In this document: in pieces, positions 51,655-62,065 of the stretch
Layout: each line of letters begins with the position of its first letter
How positions within the stretch are numbered: the stretch's first letter is position 1
Source of the DNA: Candidatus Altimarinota bacterium
GTDB lineage: Bacteria; Patescibacteriota; Gracilibacteria; BD1-5; UBA2023
NCBI GenBank assembly: GCA_023230505.1
Contig: JALNXF010000002.1
Location: 62,001 to 126,000 of the forward strand
Direction of reading: 5' to 3'
DNA: 64,000 nucleotides
Made by a program: the position numbers and the translations under genes
Notes under the pieces: model-generated
Databases searched by the model: none
Told to the model about the DNA's origin: nothing
Seen by the model: only the letters and a program-made list of their open reading frames with translations

Positions 51655-51700
51655 TTTATATTTAAAAATATAGTTTTGTCAAATCTTTTTTTGACAAAAC
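51655..51700 (-). promoter_or_regulatory. Promoter of cassette D in a palindrome
   Basis: On the minus strand TTGACA (complement of 51677-51682) and TATAAA (51655-51660) are 16 bp apart. GTTTTGTCAAA / TTTGACAAAAC (51673-51700) forms an inverted repeat placing a TTGACA in both directions. The leader from 51477 to ~51640 holds another small hairpin (TTCAATT/AATTGAA near 51547-51573) and no gene. Confidence 0.6.
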
Positions 51701-51755
51701 TTTTAAAATCTTTTTAAAATAAGAAAATAGAAGTAGAAAATGATAGATAATTTCT

Positions 51756-52235
51756 CTAAATCAAACTCCTCGATAAACTCGTAATATAAGCTATAGCTAG
51801 CGCATCGGCTGCATCATCTGGAGTTGGGATTGAGTCTAGTTTGTAGATAATTTTTAGTGCATTTTGGACTTGTTTTTTGAGGGCACTTCCGCTTCCGCAA
51901 ATTCCCGATTTTACTTGTAATGGAGTATATTCTAATACTGGAATTCCATGAGTAGCTAGAATATATAGCATTGTTCATCTGGCTTGTGCAACATCTATTC
52001 AGGTTTTAAGATTTTTAAGAAAAAATAATTTCTCAATTCCACATATATCAGGTTTGTATTCTTTAATTAAATTTTCTATATCATTTCAAATAATTCGTAT
52101 TTTTTCTGAAATATTTGTAAGTGCTTTTGTTTCGATTACTCAATAATTCAAAATTTCTATATTTTTTCACTCTTTTTTGATTATTGCAAACCCCGTTGTT
52201 GTCGTTCCTGGGTCAATACCTAAAATAATTGACAT
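51756..52235 (-). CDS. ruvC: Holliday junction endonuclease RuvC
   Basis: 159 residues. The acidic active-site motifs are ILGIDPGTTTTGFAII, CGIEKLFFLKN and DAADALAIAYI. RuvC cleaves Holliday junctions after RuvAB branch migration. The usual GLAxTGYG is GTTTTGFA here. Host code. It starts 69 bases from a divergent small gene. Confidence 0.95.
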
Positions 52236-52303
52236 ATTTTGATTTTTATGTTTTAATATACTTATATTAGTTAAATTATTTAATATTTATTATACAAAAT
52301 AAT

Positions 52304-52450
52304 ATGTTTGTTGAAACCGTATGTGAAAGTGATATAATTACGAAAATTCAAAATTCAAGTAGAGTAAATGAATCTCAAAAACAGGAATTTATCAATCTTA
52401 TTTGTTATTTCACCCCCTGAGAAATCGAGGAATTAAAATTGCTTATGTAG
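52304..52450 (+). CDS. Very small hypothetical protein
   Basis: 48 residues, MFVETVCESDIITKIQNSS at the start and FTPGEIEELKLLM at the end with one UGA Gly. No strong RBS. The fit of UGA to a helix-capping Gly and the clean ATG-TAG frame divergent from ruvC favour a real gene, but a chance ORF cannot be ruled out. Confidence 0.4.
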
Positions 52451-52480
52451 TAATATTAAGTAAATTCCTCAGATTTTTTT

Positions 52481-52523
52481 CTACCTCTATACATTTGTGG
52501 AGAGGGTTGGGGTAAGGGTTTTT
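52481..52523 (+). repeat. REP-like element, intergenic copy
   Basis: CTACCTCTATACATTTGTGG then AGAGGGTTGGGGTAAGGG. Related in sequence and structure to 14575-14613 (opposite orientation) and 58838-58878. It lies at the end of the minus-strand gene 52525-53307. Confidence 0.75.
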
Positions 52524-52524
52524 C

Positions 52525-53307
52525 TTAATAAACTACTGATTGAGACTCAAGTAAAATATATAATATCGAATTTTTATCAGTATAATCTCACACCATTAAT
52601 TTTCTAGTTTTTTCTGTTTCTTTGATATTTATTTTTCCAGCATGTCTTTTTCATCCAAGTACATCACTAGTTATAACTTCAGCAAATAATTTATAAAAAT
52701 CATCAGATAAAAGCACATCTTTTACTTCTATATATTTATCTAAGTAAGCAGCAAATGTTTCTCAGTATTCAAACATTTTCTCATCATTTTTTATAGATCT
52801 AATAAGATGAAAAAGTCTTCAAACAGATAAATTATATTTTTTGTTTACTACTGAATTTAGAGCTTTTTCTATCGGATCATTACTTCTTAGGATTGTTTTT
52901 CATTTTTTTACACAAAATTTTCTAAAATTACTTGTAATAAAATGTTCAATAAAAGAATCAAGTATTTTATGGTAAGAACTCACAACTGCAAATCAATCTA
53001 AGTTTGGATTCTTCTTAATATTGTAATAATTTATTTCAGAGTTTGTAAGATATAATAAAGTTTCTTTTGGAGCATTAAGAAGTAAAATATCTCAGAAATA
53101 ATTTTGTATTCTCTTTGAAATTATTTGTTCTTGATTTTCTCTTAGGAACTCATCTTTATCATCTTGAGTAAGGCTCGATACCCTTCTTCTAGCTATTTTA
53201 TGAATTTCCTCTTCAACTTCTTTAGTCATCCAATTCATACAAAGACTAAGTTTTCTTTTTAATTCTTCGTTTTCTTCTTGTAGTTGTTTTAATTGTGTAT
53301 TGTTCAT
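52525..53307 (-). CDS. Hypothetical protein with N-terminal coiled coil
   Basis: 260 residues. The first ~20 residues, TQLKQLQEENEELKRKLSL, form a leucine-heptad coiled coil, then a helical domain. Later segments are LNAPKETLLYLTNSEINYYN, KKYNLSVGRLFHLIRSIK and EYGETFAAYLDKYIEVK. I do not recognise a family. Seven or so UGA glycines mark it as host. It is 12 bases downstream of def on the same strand direction and may be co-transcribed with it. Confidence 0.65.
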
Positions 53308-53318
53308 TTTTTTAAAAA

Positions 53319-53822
53319 TTATAAAATATGTTCTTTATGTAAATCTCATTTTTTTATTATTCTATCAATAAAAAGTATTCAATCCAAATGGTCTATTTCA
53401 TGTTGAACTATACGAGAAGCAATTCATTTTAAGAATAAAATATTTTCTTTTCATTTAGTATCTAGGAAAAATAATTTTATTTCATCTGGTCTTTCAACTT
53501 TTAAAATTTCACCAGGAACGCTTAGACATCATTCTTCATCAATACATAATTTTTCTCATTTTTCTATGATTTTTGGATTTATCATAAAAATTGTTTTAAA
53601 ATTATCATCATTATAACTTTTTAAAAGACTTACACAAATAAGTCTTTTTGATATTCAAATCTGTGGAGCCGCCAATCATACTCATCAATTAGAAGAATTT
53701 TTAATAAATTTAACCATTTCTTCTCATATTTTTGAGTATTTTTTTATCTCATCTTGTCTTATTTCTTGGCTTACAGTTCTGAGTATCTCATTATTTTTTC
53801 AAATCTCTATTTTTATCCTCAT
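53319..53822 (-). CDS. def: Peptide deformylase
   Basis: 167 residues. The three family motifs are intact: GGVGLAAPQIGISKR, EEGCLSVPGE (metal Cys) and VQHEIDHLDGILF (metal His pair and Glu). It removes the formyl group from nascent proteins. Several motif glycines are UGA. Divergent from the MurE-type ligase, 18 bases between the starts. Confidence 0.97.
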
Positions 53823-53840
53823 AAAAAATACTTTATTTAT

Positions 53841-55202
53841 ATGTTTGATTTTAAACAAAAATTTTATAAAATCAAATTAATAGTTTTTAATTTAAATAAT
53901 ATGTCTTTAAATAATATATCATTAAATAATCCAGTTAGAATTTTTTATCATTATTTAAGATGAGTTTTGGCAAATTTAATTTATGGAAATCCATCTGCCG
54001 ATATGATAGTAATTTGAATAACTGGAACAAAATGAAAAACTACGACCACAAATATCGTAGCTAACTGACTTAGAAATGCTTGAAAAAAAGTATTTATGTT
54101 TTCAACAATTAATTATATGATTTGAGATGAAACATTTGATAATAATCTCAAAATGACTTCTCCATCGCCATTTATTTTACAAAAGTTGTTAAAAAAAGCT
54201 AAAGAAGCAGGTTGTGAATATGCTGTAATCGAGACTTCAAGTCATTCAATTTATTATAATAGAAATTACTGAATTGATTTTGATGTGGCTGTTTTTACAA
54301 ATTTAAGCCAAGATCATTTAGATTTGCACAAGACTATGGACGAATATGCTAAAGTAAAATACAGATTATTTGAAAATCTCGTAAAATATAGAAGAAAACC
54401 TAGAGTGAAAAAAATCTCAATTATTAATCTTGATAGTCCTTATTCTAATGTATTTTTGCAAGCAATTGCTGATAATATCTATACATACTGATTAAGTGAT
54501 GGTGCTCAAATTAAAGCCTTAAATATCTCTTATTGACAAGATGAAACTAAATTTGAAATAAAACTTCCATCTAATACCATTAAAATTTCAACTCGCTTAA
54601 AATGAGAATTTAATATTTATAATATCCTAGCAGCTACTTGTGTACTTATTTCTCAAAAAATTCCACTTGATGCAATTGCAAAAACTATTGAGAATATAAA
54701 TTGAATTCCTGGAAGATTAGAGGAAGTATCTAATAATTTTTGATTTAAAATTTTTGTGGATTACGCTCATACTGAAGAATCTCTAAAAAGTGTTTTGTCT
54801 ACAATAAAACAAATGGAAGGAATTTGAAAAATTATAACTATTTTTTGAGCTACCTGAGATAGAGATAAGACAAAAAGACCAAAAATGTGAAATGTTGTTG
54901 ATGAATTGTCTGATTTTATAATTTTAACGGATGATGACACTTATACTGAAAATTCATTATCTATTATAAAAGATGTCTCAAAATGAATAAAAAGAAAAGA
55001 GGGAGAAAATTTTTGGATAATCTCTGATAGAGAGGATGCAATTAGAACCGGACTAACAGTAGCTGAACCAAATGATATAATTCTAATAGCTTGAAAATGA
55101 GCGGAAACTGCTCAAATTACAAATGCTTGACCTATTCCATGGAGTGATGTTTCTATTACTAGAAAAATTTTAATTGAAATGGAAAATAATGAACTTTCTT
55201 AA
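53841..55202 (+). CDS. murE: MurE-type Mur ligase
   Basis: 453 residues from ATG 53841 (an alternative ATG at 53901 would remove 20 residues). The ATP loop is IGITGTKGKTTTTNIV. Further MurE markers are ETSSHSIYYNR, FTNLSQDHLDLHKTM, VDYAHTEESLKSVL and FGATGDRDKTKRPKMGN. The DNPR motif that selects diaminopimelate is replaced by TDDDTYTE, so the added residue is probably not meso-DAP; lysine or another diamino acid is possible. Family function is adding the third residue to UDP-MurNAc-dipeptide. Its stop overlaps that of the HD gene in antisense. Confidence 0.88.
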
Positions 55203-55792
55203 AATGATTTAATTTTTTCTTTTAATTTTTTGGTATTTTCTTTTTTAATTTGATCTCTTTCACTTTTTGCAGTAAGTGTTTTAAATGAATGTCTTCTCAT
55301 TAAAATATAAGTTGTTTCAAACCAATCTTTTATGGATATTTCTTGCGATGTTATAAGATTTAATTCTTTCTTTACAAGAAGACTTTTTACTATAAAATCT
55401 CTTCTTCATAAATTATCAAAATCAGCATCTTGTATAATTTTTTCATACTTATTTTTTGCAGGAGAAAACATTATGGTAGCCAAAATCATATCTTCTATTC
55501 TTTTTATTCTATCATCTCTAAAATTTATACTTTCTAAATATTTTCTAGCAATTTTTGCTCCGATTATTTCATTTTGAAAATAAGACTCAACAAATCAAGT
55601 ATCATGGAAAAGGGCTGCTAAAAGCAAATCTGTTTTCTCCTCAAGATATACAAATTCTTTATCAGCCAAATGTCATACTCTAGAATAAACATCAAGAGTA
55701 TGATTAATATTATGATATGGATAATGATTTACCCTTTCAAGTAAATTAATTACATATATTAGGGCTTCATTTATAATTTTTTGTTCATTCAT
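55199..55792 (-). CDS. HD-domain phosphohydrolase
   Basis: 197 residues. NINHTLDVYSRVGHLADKEF supplies the first His, and LLLAALFHDTGFVESYFQ the HD pair; DADFDNLGRRDF gives the last Asp. The C-terminus is Lys-rich. HD hydrolases act on nucleotides or phosphodiesters; the substrate is not evident. The 3' end overlaps murE by 4 bases on the opposite strand. Host code. Confidence 0.85.
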
Positions 55793-55857
55793 AAAAGGGA
55801 AATAAAATTTATATCTATCATTATGTCATATTTATAGAGATAATGCAAATTATCTTA

Positions 55858-56547
55858 CTATTCAACAGTATGGAACACTAAATCTTTAATTTTATTCTCA
55901 ATATCTTCGGTTACTTTAATGTCTCATCAATTTCATCATTTTAGATAATTATGTATAATTTCAGTTGACATCATAACTTTACTTGATATTTCCCTTGCAA
56001 AATTTTTATATATTTTTAATTGATCATTTTCTGAAAGATTATCAATAAAAACTCTGTCAAATCTCATCAAAAAACTTTTTTCTTCAGTAATAACTGTTGC
56101 CGTTCTTTTAATTTCAGGATTTATAAATCCTATCTCTCAAATTACACTTATTTTATCAATAATACAAATTTTGTGTTTGTGTTTATTTTTTCCTCTATAA
56201 ATTCAGAGTTTTCATCTCAAAAGCACATAAAATACATCACAATTATGATCACTTTCATTAATAATTTCAATTCATTTTTTAAGTTCTATAATATTTATTC
56301 TTTTCTTTTTTATAGCACTAATTATAATCTTATTATCTAATCATTTAAAGAAATATGATTTTTCTATAAGTTTAAAAATAATTTCATTTATTGAAATAAT
56401 ATCTTTTGTAAAATCATGTTCTTTTTTTATTCAGTTTTCATCTATAGCTCAATAATCAGTAAAAAATAATTTTCTATCAAATACTGGTTTTTTAAGTTTT
56501 ATATTAGGATCTAATATTGGTTCAAGAAATGCTCTACTATCTGCCAT
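55858..56547 (-). CDS. Cyclic nucleotide-binding-like domain protein
   Basis: 229 residues. From ~75 the cNMP-binding beta-barrel pattern appears: FFKGLDNKIIISAIKKKRIN, NCDVFYVLLRGKLGIYRG, KISVIGEIGFINPEIKRTAT and EKSFLMRFDRVFID. The phosphate-binding cassette is weak (GEIG...KRTA), so ligand binding is uncertain. No DNA-binding helix-turn-helix is visible at the C-terminus, so it is not a full CRP-type regulator. Host code. Confidence 0.7.
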
Positions 56548-56655
56548 ACTTAAATAATTAATTTAATAAAAAACATACAATAGTTTTAAACTAAATTGTA
56601 TGTCTTAAATTAAAGTATATAAATTATTGAATTATATCAATAAATTTTTTAAAAA

Positions 56656-56958
56656 TTATTCTGAGAGTAAATTTTCCAAAATAATTTCATAAGCATCACT
56701 TTTCCTATTTTCCCATGTTTCTAATAAATATCTATCAAAATCTGGAGATTGGGAATTATTTATTTTTGAAATAATTTCATCACACAATATTATAACCTCT
56801 GGCCACATTCATTTTAAAATTAATTTAAAATATTTTTCCTCACCTTCTAATAACACTTCGCAAGTTTTTGCACAAACTCAAGCACGCAGTGCATAAATTT
56901 GACCTAAAGTTTTCACTTCCTCATTTGGAAAGTCTGGAATATTTAAACAAGTTTGCAT
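56656..56958 (-). CDS. Small hypothetical protein
   Basis: 100 residues, MQTCLNIPDFPNEEVKTLGQ at the start, mostly helical, with two Cys in LRAGVCAKTCEVLL and three UGA glycines. No membrane helix. Function unknown. It may be transcribed together with other small minus-strand genes in 55.8-57.9 kb. Confidence 0.6.
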
Positions 56959-57028
56959 ATTGATAAAATTAAATATAAATTATATCAATATACCTTTTTT
57001 AAAAATAAATCAAATTTATTTTGATAAA

Positions 57029-57241
57029 TTATTGCATAATATCAGAAACTTTTGTTTTAATTATTCATCTTAAGACAACTTCAGTTATTTCGATTCAGGT
57101 AGGAATTGGGTGTAAATCCTCAAAAAATGATATATGCTTTCATCAAACTCAGCTTAATTCTTCATTTGAAAAATGATTAGCTAAATAATATTCTCAATCA
57201 GAACCAATAACAACAACATCAGTTTCTAAATTTTCAGACAT
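57029..57241 (-). CDS. Small hypothetical protein
   Basis: 70 residues, MSENLETDVVVIGSDGEYYL at the start, with FSNEELSGVGGKHISFFEDL and IPTGIEITEVV later. It is compact, acidic and without membrane helices. Four UGA glycines. No family recognised. Confidence 0.6.
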
Positions 57242-57304
57242 ATTTATGTTTTTAAAAAATAATTAAAATTAATATTAACTAAAAATCACATAAGTCAAAT
57301 TTAA

Positions 57305-57946
57305 TTATTTTCAAAGTATTGAAATTATATTTCTTTCTCATTCAAAAACTCTATTTTCTATAATTTTAAATCATTCTTTTTTAAATAAATTATCTAGTTC
57401 TTCAATTTTAAATCAGTGATAAAATCTAAAGAAATCTCAAATTTTAATATTAAAATCTTGACTTCATTTTGAGGTTTCTTGGTATTTTTTTAAATTAGAA
57501 GGAGATAATAAATTCCAATTAGTCATAAAAATAAATCAACCCTTATTTAGTATTTTAAGAGTTTTTTGAAGAACTTCTTGTCTTTCTTTTTGGATTTTTA
57601 AATGATGGAAAGATGCAATAAAAAATATAAAATCAAAGCTTCTGTCTAGCTTGTCTAAATTTGTCATATCTAAAACCTCGAAATTATGACCTGGATGTTC
57701 TATTTTTGCCTCATTTATCATTCAAACTGACTCATCAATTCACAGATAAAATTTGTCTAAACTAAATTGCTTTAGATAATTTAAAAGCCTTCCGTTTCCA
57801 CATCAAACATCTAAAATTTTATAATTTCAGATGTTTTTGTTTTTTATAAAATCCATAAAATAATCCATTTCTGGCCATTTCATAGATTTTCTTGAAGCCG
57901 AAAAAGTTTTTGAAAAATTATCATAAGATTGTGTATTTGAAGTCAT
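57305..57946 (-). CDS. Class I SAM-dependent methyltransferase
   Basis: 213 residues. Motif I is KILDVGCGNGRLLNYL, followed by FYLGIDESVGMINEAK, EVLDMTNLDKL, FDFIFFIASFHHLK and KILNKGGFIFMTNWN. The C-terminal FRFYHGFKIEELDNLFKKEG fits tRNA uridine methyltransferases (Trm9/CmoA-like), where HGF/YHxF is seen, so tRNA modification is a reasonable guess. It begins 6 bases after the era stop, in one unit. Confidence 0.85.
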
Positions 57947-57952
57947 ATAAAT

Positions 57953-58801
57953 TTAATTATATAATTTGTTTAGTAGTTTTTTATTTCTTTTCCATTTTGG
58001 CATTACCTTTACACGAAGCGATAAAAATATTTTTTTACCTAGAATTTTTTGTAATTCTAGCCTAGATTCAGTACCAATTTTTGTCAGATTTTCAGCACCT
58101 TTTCAAATTATTATTTTTTTCTGAGAATCAGTCTCGGTATAAAGATATACTTGAACTTTTAGAAGATTCGGAGTTTCCTCAATTTCCCCGACTTCAAGAT
58201 AGACTGAATATGGCACTTCCTCCTTAAAATCTGTAAAAATTTTCTCTCTAATAATTTCTGTAATTCTAGTATAAATATCTTGATCCGTATAATAATCATC
58301 ATCATAATACGGAAAATCTTCCTTTAAAAAATTCTTAATTTGAGTTATTAACTCGCTGTATCAAGTTTTATCTTGAGAAGAAATGTTTAATTTATCAGTT
58401 TTTGGAGATTTTACAAGATCTACTTTTGAATAAACTTCAATTATTGGCGCGCTAACATTTTGTAGAATTTCCTCTATTTCTTGCTCTTCGGCTCAATATT
58501 GTCTAGACGAGTCTATAAATCTCACGATAACTTCAGCATTTTTAAGCGAGCTTAATACATTTTCTCTAAGAATTTCATAAAATCCTTCTTTATTCTCATT
58601 TATCCCCGGAGTGTCAAAGAAAATTATTTGAGAATTTTCGTCATTATAAATTCATTTAATAACTTTTTGAGTGGTCTGAGGTCTGGCCGAAATTATAGAC
58701 ACTTTCTCATCAAGAAGTGTGTTTATAAAAGTCGATTTCCCCGAATTTGGCCTTCCTATTAGGGCCACATATCCCACTTTTTTCTTAGTTAAATTTTGCA
58801 T
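57953..58801 (-). CDS. era: Era-type GTPase
   Basis: 282 residues. G1 [19 protein letters not shown]3 [10 protein letters not shown] and G4 VYSKVDLV; the switch region [16 protein letters not shown] is diagnostic of Era. The C-terminal KH domain includes [20 protein letters not shown]. Era binds the 3' end of 16S rRNA during 30S assembly. Length is normal. NKxD is SKVD here, a tolerated change. Methyltransferase gene follows closely. Confidence 0.95.
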
Positions 58802-58837
58802 TATATTATTAATTTAAATTTTAGTTATTACATTATT

Positions 58838-58878
58838 CTCCCTCTCCCCTCTGGGGAGAGGGTTGGGGTGATGGCTTT
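58838..58878 (+). repeat. REP-like element, intergenic copy
   Basis: CTCCCTCTCCCCTCTGGGG then AGAGGGTTGGGGTGATGG. Contains a CCCCTCTGGGG-type palindrome. Third member of the group with 14575-14613 and 52481-52523, lying between era and the rubredoxin-SOR gene. Confidence 0.8.
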
Positions 58879-58879
58879 A

Positions 58880-59350
58880 TTAACCAATAATTTCAACTCA
58901 TTTCCAGACTCAGTGTAAGTTACAACTTAGCCTAACTTCAAAAAATTCAAGTCCTGATACATCAAACTCAAATTCTTGGCTTACATCTGGCAATGCTACC
59001 ATTTCAACTTCATCGATATTTTCATCAAAAAGTCATAAATATTCTATAAAATGTTCATCTTCTGTCGGATGTAAATTATCCTCATCTCAAATTCTAACTA
59101 TAATTTTATCTCAAACTCTTCTATAAAATGGAGTATGTTTTTCTTCTCCTGGAGTCATTAGTTCGATGGTTGGCGGTTCATTTATAACAGGAACTAGCTC
59201 AACAAAAGAATCTTTACTTTCCCCACAAACTGGGCAAACCCAGTCTTCCCTAATTTCAAAAAAATCAGTTCCAGGCTCAATTTCTTGCTCCATATCTCAT
59301 ATATAAGGATTGTAAATATATCTACAACCAGTACAAGTAAACTTTAACAT
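58880..59350 (-). CDS. Rubredoxin-superoxide reductase fusion
   Basis: 156 residues. The N-terminal rubredoxin has [15 protein letters not shown] and [14 protein letters not shown], four Cys for Fe binding. The C-terminal domain fits neelaredoxin/desulfoferrodoxin: [15 protein letters not shown], and LSCNLHGVWKG carrying the Cys and His Fe ligands. Such proteins reduce superoxide to peroxide without making O2, as in anaerobes. The fusion order and length are like desulfoferrodoxin, but with rubredoxin instead of desulforedoxin. It suggests an anaerobic host exposed to oxygen. Confidence 0.88.
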
Positions 59351-59426
59351 TTTTCTAAAATTAATTCTAATATACGCCACTATATTCAAAAAAGCTAAAC
59401 TTTCAATTAAATTTATTTAATTATTT

Positions 59427-59482
59427 TCTATTTACATTTTATTTATTTTACATATATTCAAATTATGAGTAAAATTTAATAT
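59427..59482 (+). repeat. 56-bp promoter/leader repeat, copy 1
   Basis: 54 of 56 bases match 60374-60429 in direct orientation. It contains TTTACA, a CATATATT-like -10 and a mini-ORF ATG AGT AAA ATT TAA. This copy ends at the galU ATG. Confidence 0.85.
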
Positions 59483-60359
59483 GAAAAATATGAAAAAAAT
59501 TACAAAATGTATAATTCCAGCTGCTTGATTTGGAACTAGATTTTTACCTGCGACAAAGGCACAACCAAAAGAAATGCTTCCAATAGTTGATAAACCAGTA
59601 ATTCAATATCTCGTAGAAGAGGCTGTGGCGTCAGGAATTGAGGATATTATTATAATTACAGGAAGATGAAAAAGAAGTATAGAAGATCATTTTGATACAT
59701 CTTTTGAACTTGAATATACCCTAGTTGAAAAATGAAAAATTAAAGAACTTAAAGAAGTAGAGCAAATTTCTATGATGGCCAACATTGCATATGTAAGACA
59801 ACCAGTTCCAAGATGAGATTGAGATGCTATTTTAAGAGCAAGGCATTTTATATGAAATGAACCATTTTTAGTATTATTTTGAGATGATTTAATAAAATGA
59901 GAAGCCCCAGGAGCAAAGCAATTAATCGATGCATATTATAGAAAAAATGCACCAATAATCGCACTAGAAAAAGTGGGTAATGAAGAAGTTTCAAGTTACT
60001 GAATAGTTGAATCTAGTTATAATGAAGACAATATCCATGTAGTATCAAATTTCAAAGAAAAACCAAAACCCTCTGAAACAAAATCAAGATTATGAGTTAT
60101 ATGAAAATATGTTTTAACTCCAGATATTTTTGATTATTTACTAAAAGCTCCAGTATGAAAAGATGGAGAAATTAGGCTTGCCGATGCTTTTTCTTTAATG
60201 TTAAAAGAAAAAGATATTTATTGATTAGAAATGCAATGAAAAAGATATGATACATGAGATAAATTTTGATTTCTAAAGGCTACGATAGATTTTGCACTAG
60301 ATAAAGAAGATTTATGACCAAAATTAATGGAATTCCTAAAAACTAAAACCTCAAAATAA
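59481..60359 (+). CDS. galU: UTP-glucose-1-phosphate uridylyltransferase
   Basis: 292 residues, typical GalU length. The nucleotide loop is [18 protein letters not shown], followed by [39 protein letters not shown] and [25 protein letters not shown] is also diagnostic. It makes UDP-glucose for envelope glycans. Almost all of these glycines are UGA. The leader is duplicated at 60374. Confidence 0.96.
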
Positions 60360-60373
60360 TTAATAAAATATAA

Positions 60374-60429
60374 TCTATTTACATTTTAAATATTTTACAT
60401 ATATTCAAATTATGAGTAAAATTTAATAT
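60374..60429 (+). repeat. 56-bp promoter/leader repeat, copy 2
   Basis: See 59427-59482. The downstream gene here starts ATG AGC AAA ATA ATT, near the mini-ORF (Met-Ser-Lys-Ile) in both copies. Confidence 0.85.
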
Positions 60430-60436
60430 TTAATTT

Positions 60437-61027
60437 ATGAGCAAAATAATTAGATTAGATTGATACAAAAAAGAAAAAGAAGGTGACAAATTAGATAGAA
60501 GAATTTTGACTAAATCTATAGAAGAATATCTAGTTTTAGCGAAAAAATTTAAAGAAGAAGTAACAAATATTTTAGACAGAAGAGATTGAATCCTGAGAAT
60601 TACTCAGGAAGAATTAGAGAAAATTTTTAAAAATAGTATCCTAGATTTTTTAATCAAAAAAAGGCAAATTTCATCAGAATTATTTATGTGTGGAGATTAT
60701 GTTTCAATAATACTTAGAAAATTTATATGTTGAGATATTGATTTACATAAATTCACACAAGATTTCTTGGAAGAATGAGATTGGAAGTGAGCTTGAGATA
60801 TTAATCTAGTTAAATATATTTATTGAGTTTAAAATAAAAAAAGAGAAGTTAATACTACAAATGATTATAAAAATAGGGCTTCCCAAATGTATTACAATGC
60901 CTATACTAGATGACAACTGGAACTTTGATATAATTTAGCGAGAAATCTTGATGATCTTGATAAAATAGTAGATTTACCGACATTTTTAAAAAGGGTTATA
61001 CCTCCAAACATAGCATTGGTAGGCTAA
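60437..61027 (+). pseudogene. Hypothetical gene interrupted by an in-frame TAA
   Basis: ATG 60437 opens 131 codons (MSKIIRLDGYKKEKEGDKLD..., several UGA glycines) to TAA at 60830-60832. The same frame stays open for another 64 codons to TAA 61025-61027, including YYNAYTRGQLELGYNLARNL with two more UGA glycines. This continuity, in an A-rich TTTAAAATAAAAAAAG stretch, suggests a single gene broken by a nonsense change or a sequence error. Alternatively two small genes, the second starting at an internal ATG. No family recognised. Confidence 0.5.
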
Positions 61028-61113
61028 AAAAATAGATTCTTCAAAAAAATATTGACATTCAAATAAAATTATCTATAAATAGACGGTCGTTTTTAATTTT
61101 TAACTTAAAAATT

Positions 61114-61926
61114 ATGGTCTTATTTTCAGTTGATTCTAGAGCAAATAGTGCACTTTTAGACGAGGCATATCAAACAATAATTTCTGCAGAAAATAAAAGT
61201 GAAATTGAAATGGAAAAAGTTAAAAATCTAGTATTTAATTTACTGGATTTACATCTTAACTGAAATGAGAAAAATTGAACAAATTGATCAATTGAAAAAG
61301 TTAGAGATTTAATGGAAAAATTTAAGCAAAATTTAAGCAATGATGATTTTAAAGCCATAAGCCATTGGGAAATATTGGCAAGTTGCAGGGATATATGGAC
61401 TACTGGATTAAAAAAAATTTGAATTAAAAAAATTAGAGTGTGATCTAGATATAATATAGTTTGAATTGATATGATTACAAAAGAATTGCTGGAATTAAAA
61501 GAACTACAAGAGTCAATTATTCAATCTTTTGCGATTGAAAGAAAATATGAACTAAGATATGGTCAAATGTGCAAATCATTTAAACTAGCTGCCACAAAAT
61601 TAGGAATTCTAGAGGTTGAAAAGGAAGATGAACATTTCCAAGAAGAAACAGTAGAATCTGTAGAAAAAAACTGAAGTACAACTTATGACTCAACTATTGT
61701 AACTTTCATGTCAGGTAAAATAGAAATTCTAGACAATATTGCTCATTCTAAAATAGAAAAATGAGATAAATTTAAATTTATCTATGCCGACCCAGAGTAC
61801 AAAACTCAACTTCAAATAAGACTTCTTAACTGAAGCTGACAAAAGGTTCAAGAATGGGTATCCTTAGAATATATCGAACTTCAAAAAGAAGACAGAACGA
61901 ACTTTGTGGAGATTGTGAGGGGGTAG
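61114..61926 (+). CDS. Hypothetical protein
   Basis: 270 residues, MVLFSVDSRANSALLDEAYQ at the start. The first half is helical; the second half is beta-rich, with STIVTFMSGKIEILDNIAHS and EWVSLEYIELQKEDRTNF. Seven UGA glycines or so are visible. Promoter: TTGACA near 61052 and TATAAAT near 61074. It ends at a hairpin. Function unknown. Confidence 0.65.
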
Positions 61927-61945
61927 GAATTACTATAATTTTACG

Positions 61946-61976
61946 AAAATATTAGCCGAAGGCTAATATTTTTTTG
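61946..61976 (+). terminator. Terminator after the gene at 61114
   Basis: AAAATATTAGCC, loop GAA, GGCTAATATTTTT. Confidence 0.9.
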
Positions 61977-62065
61977 TTGTGGAAATAATATGTTGATTTA
62001 TGTGAGGATTGGGATATAATTTTACTTAAATTAAGAAGTAATATATTCCAAATAATATTAAGAAT

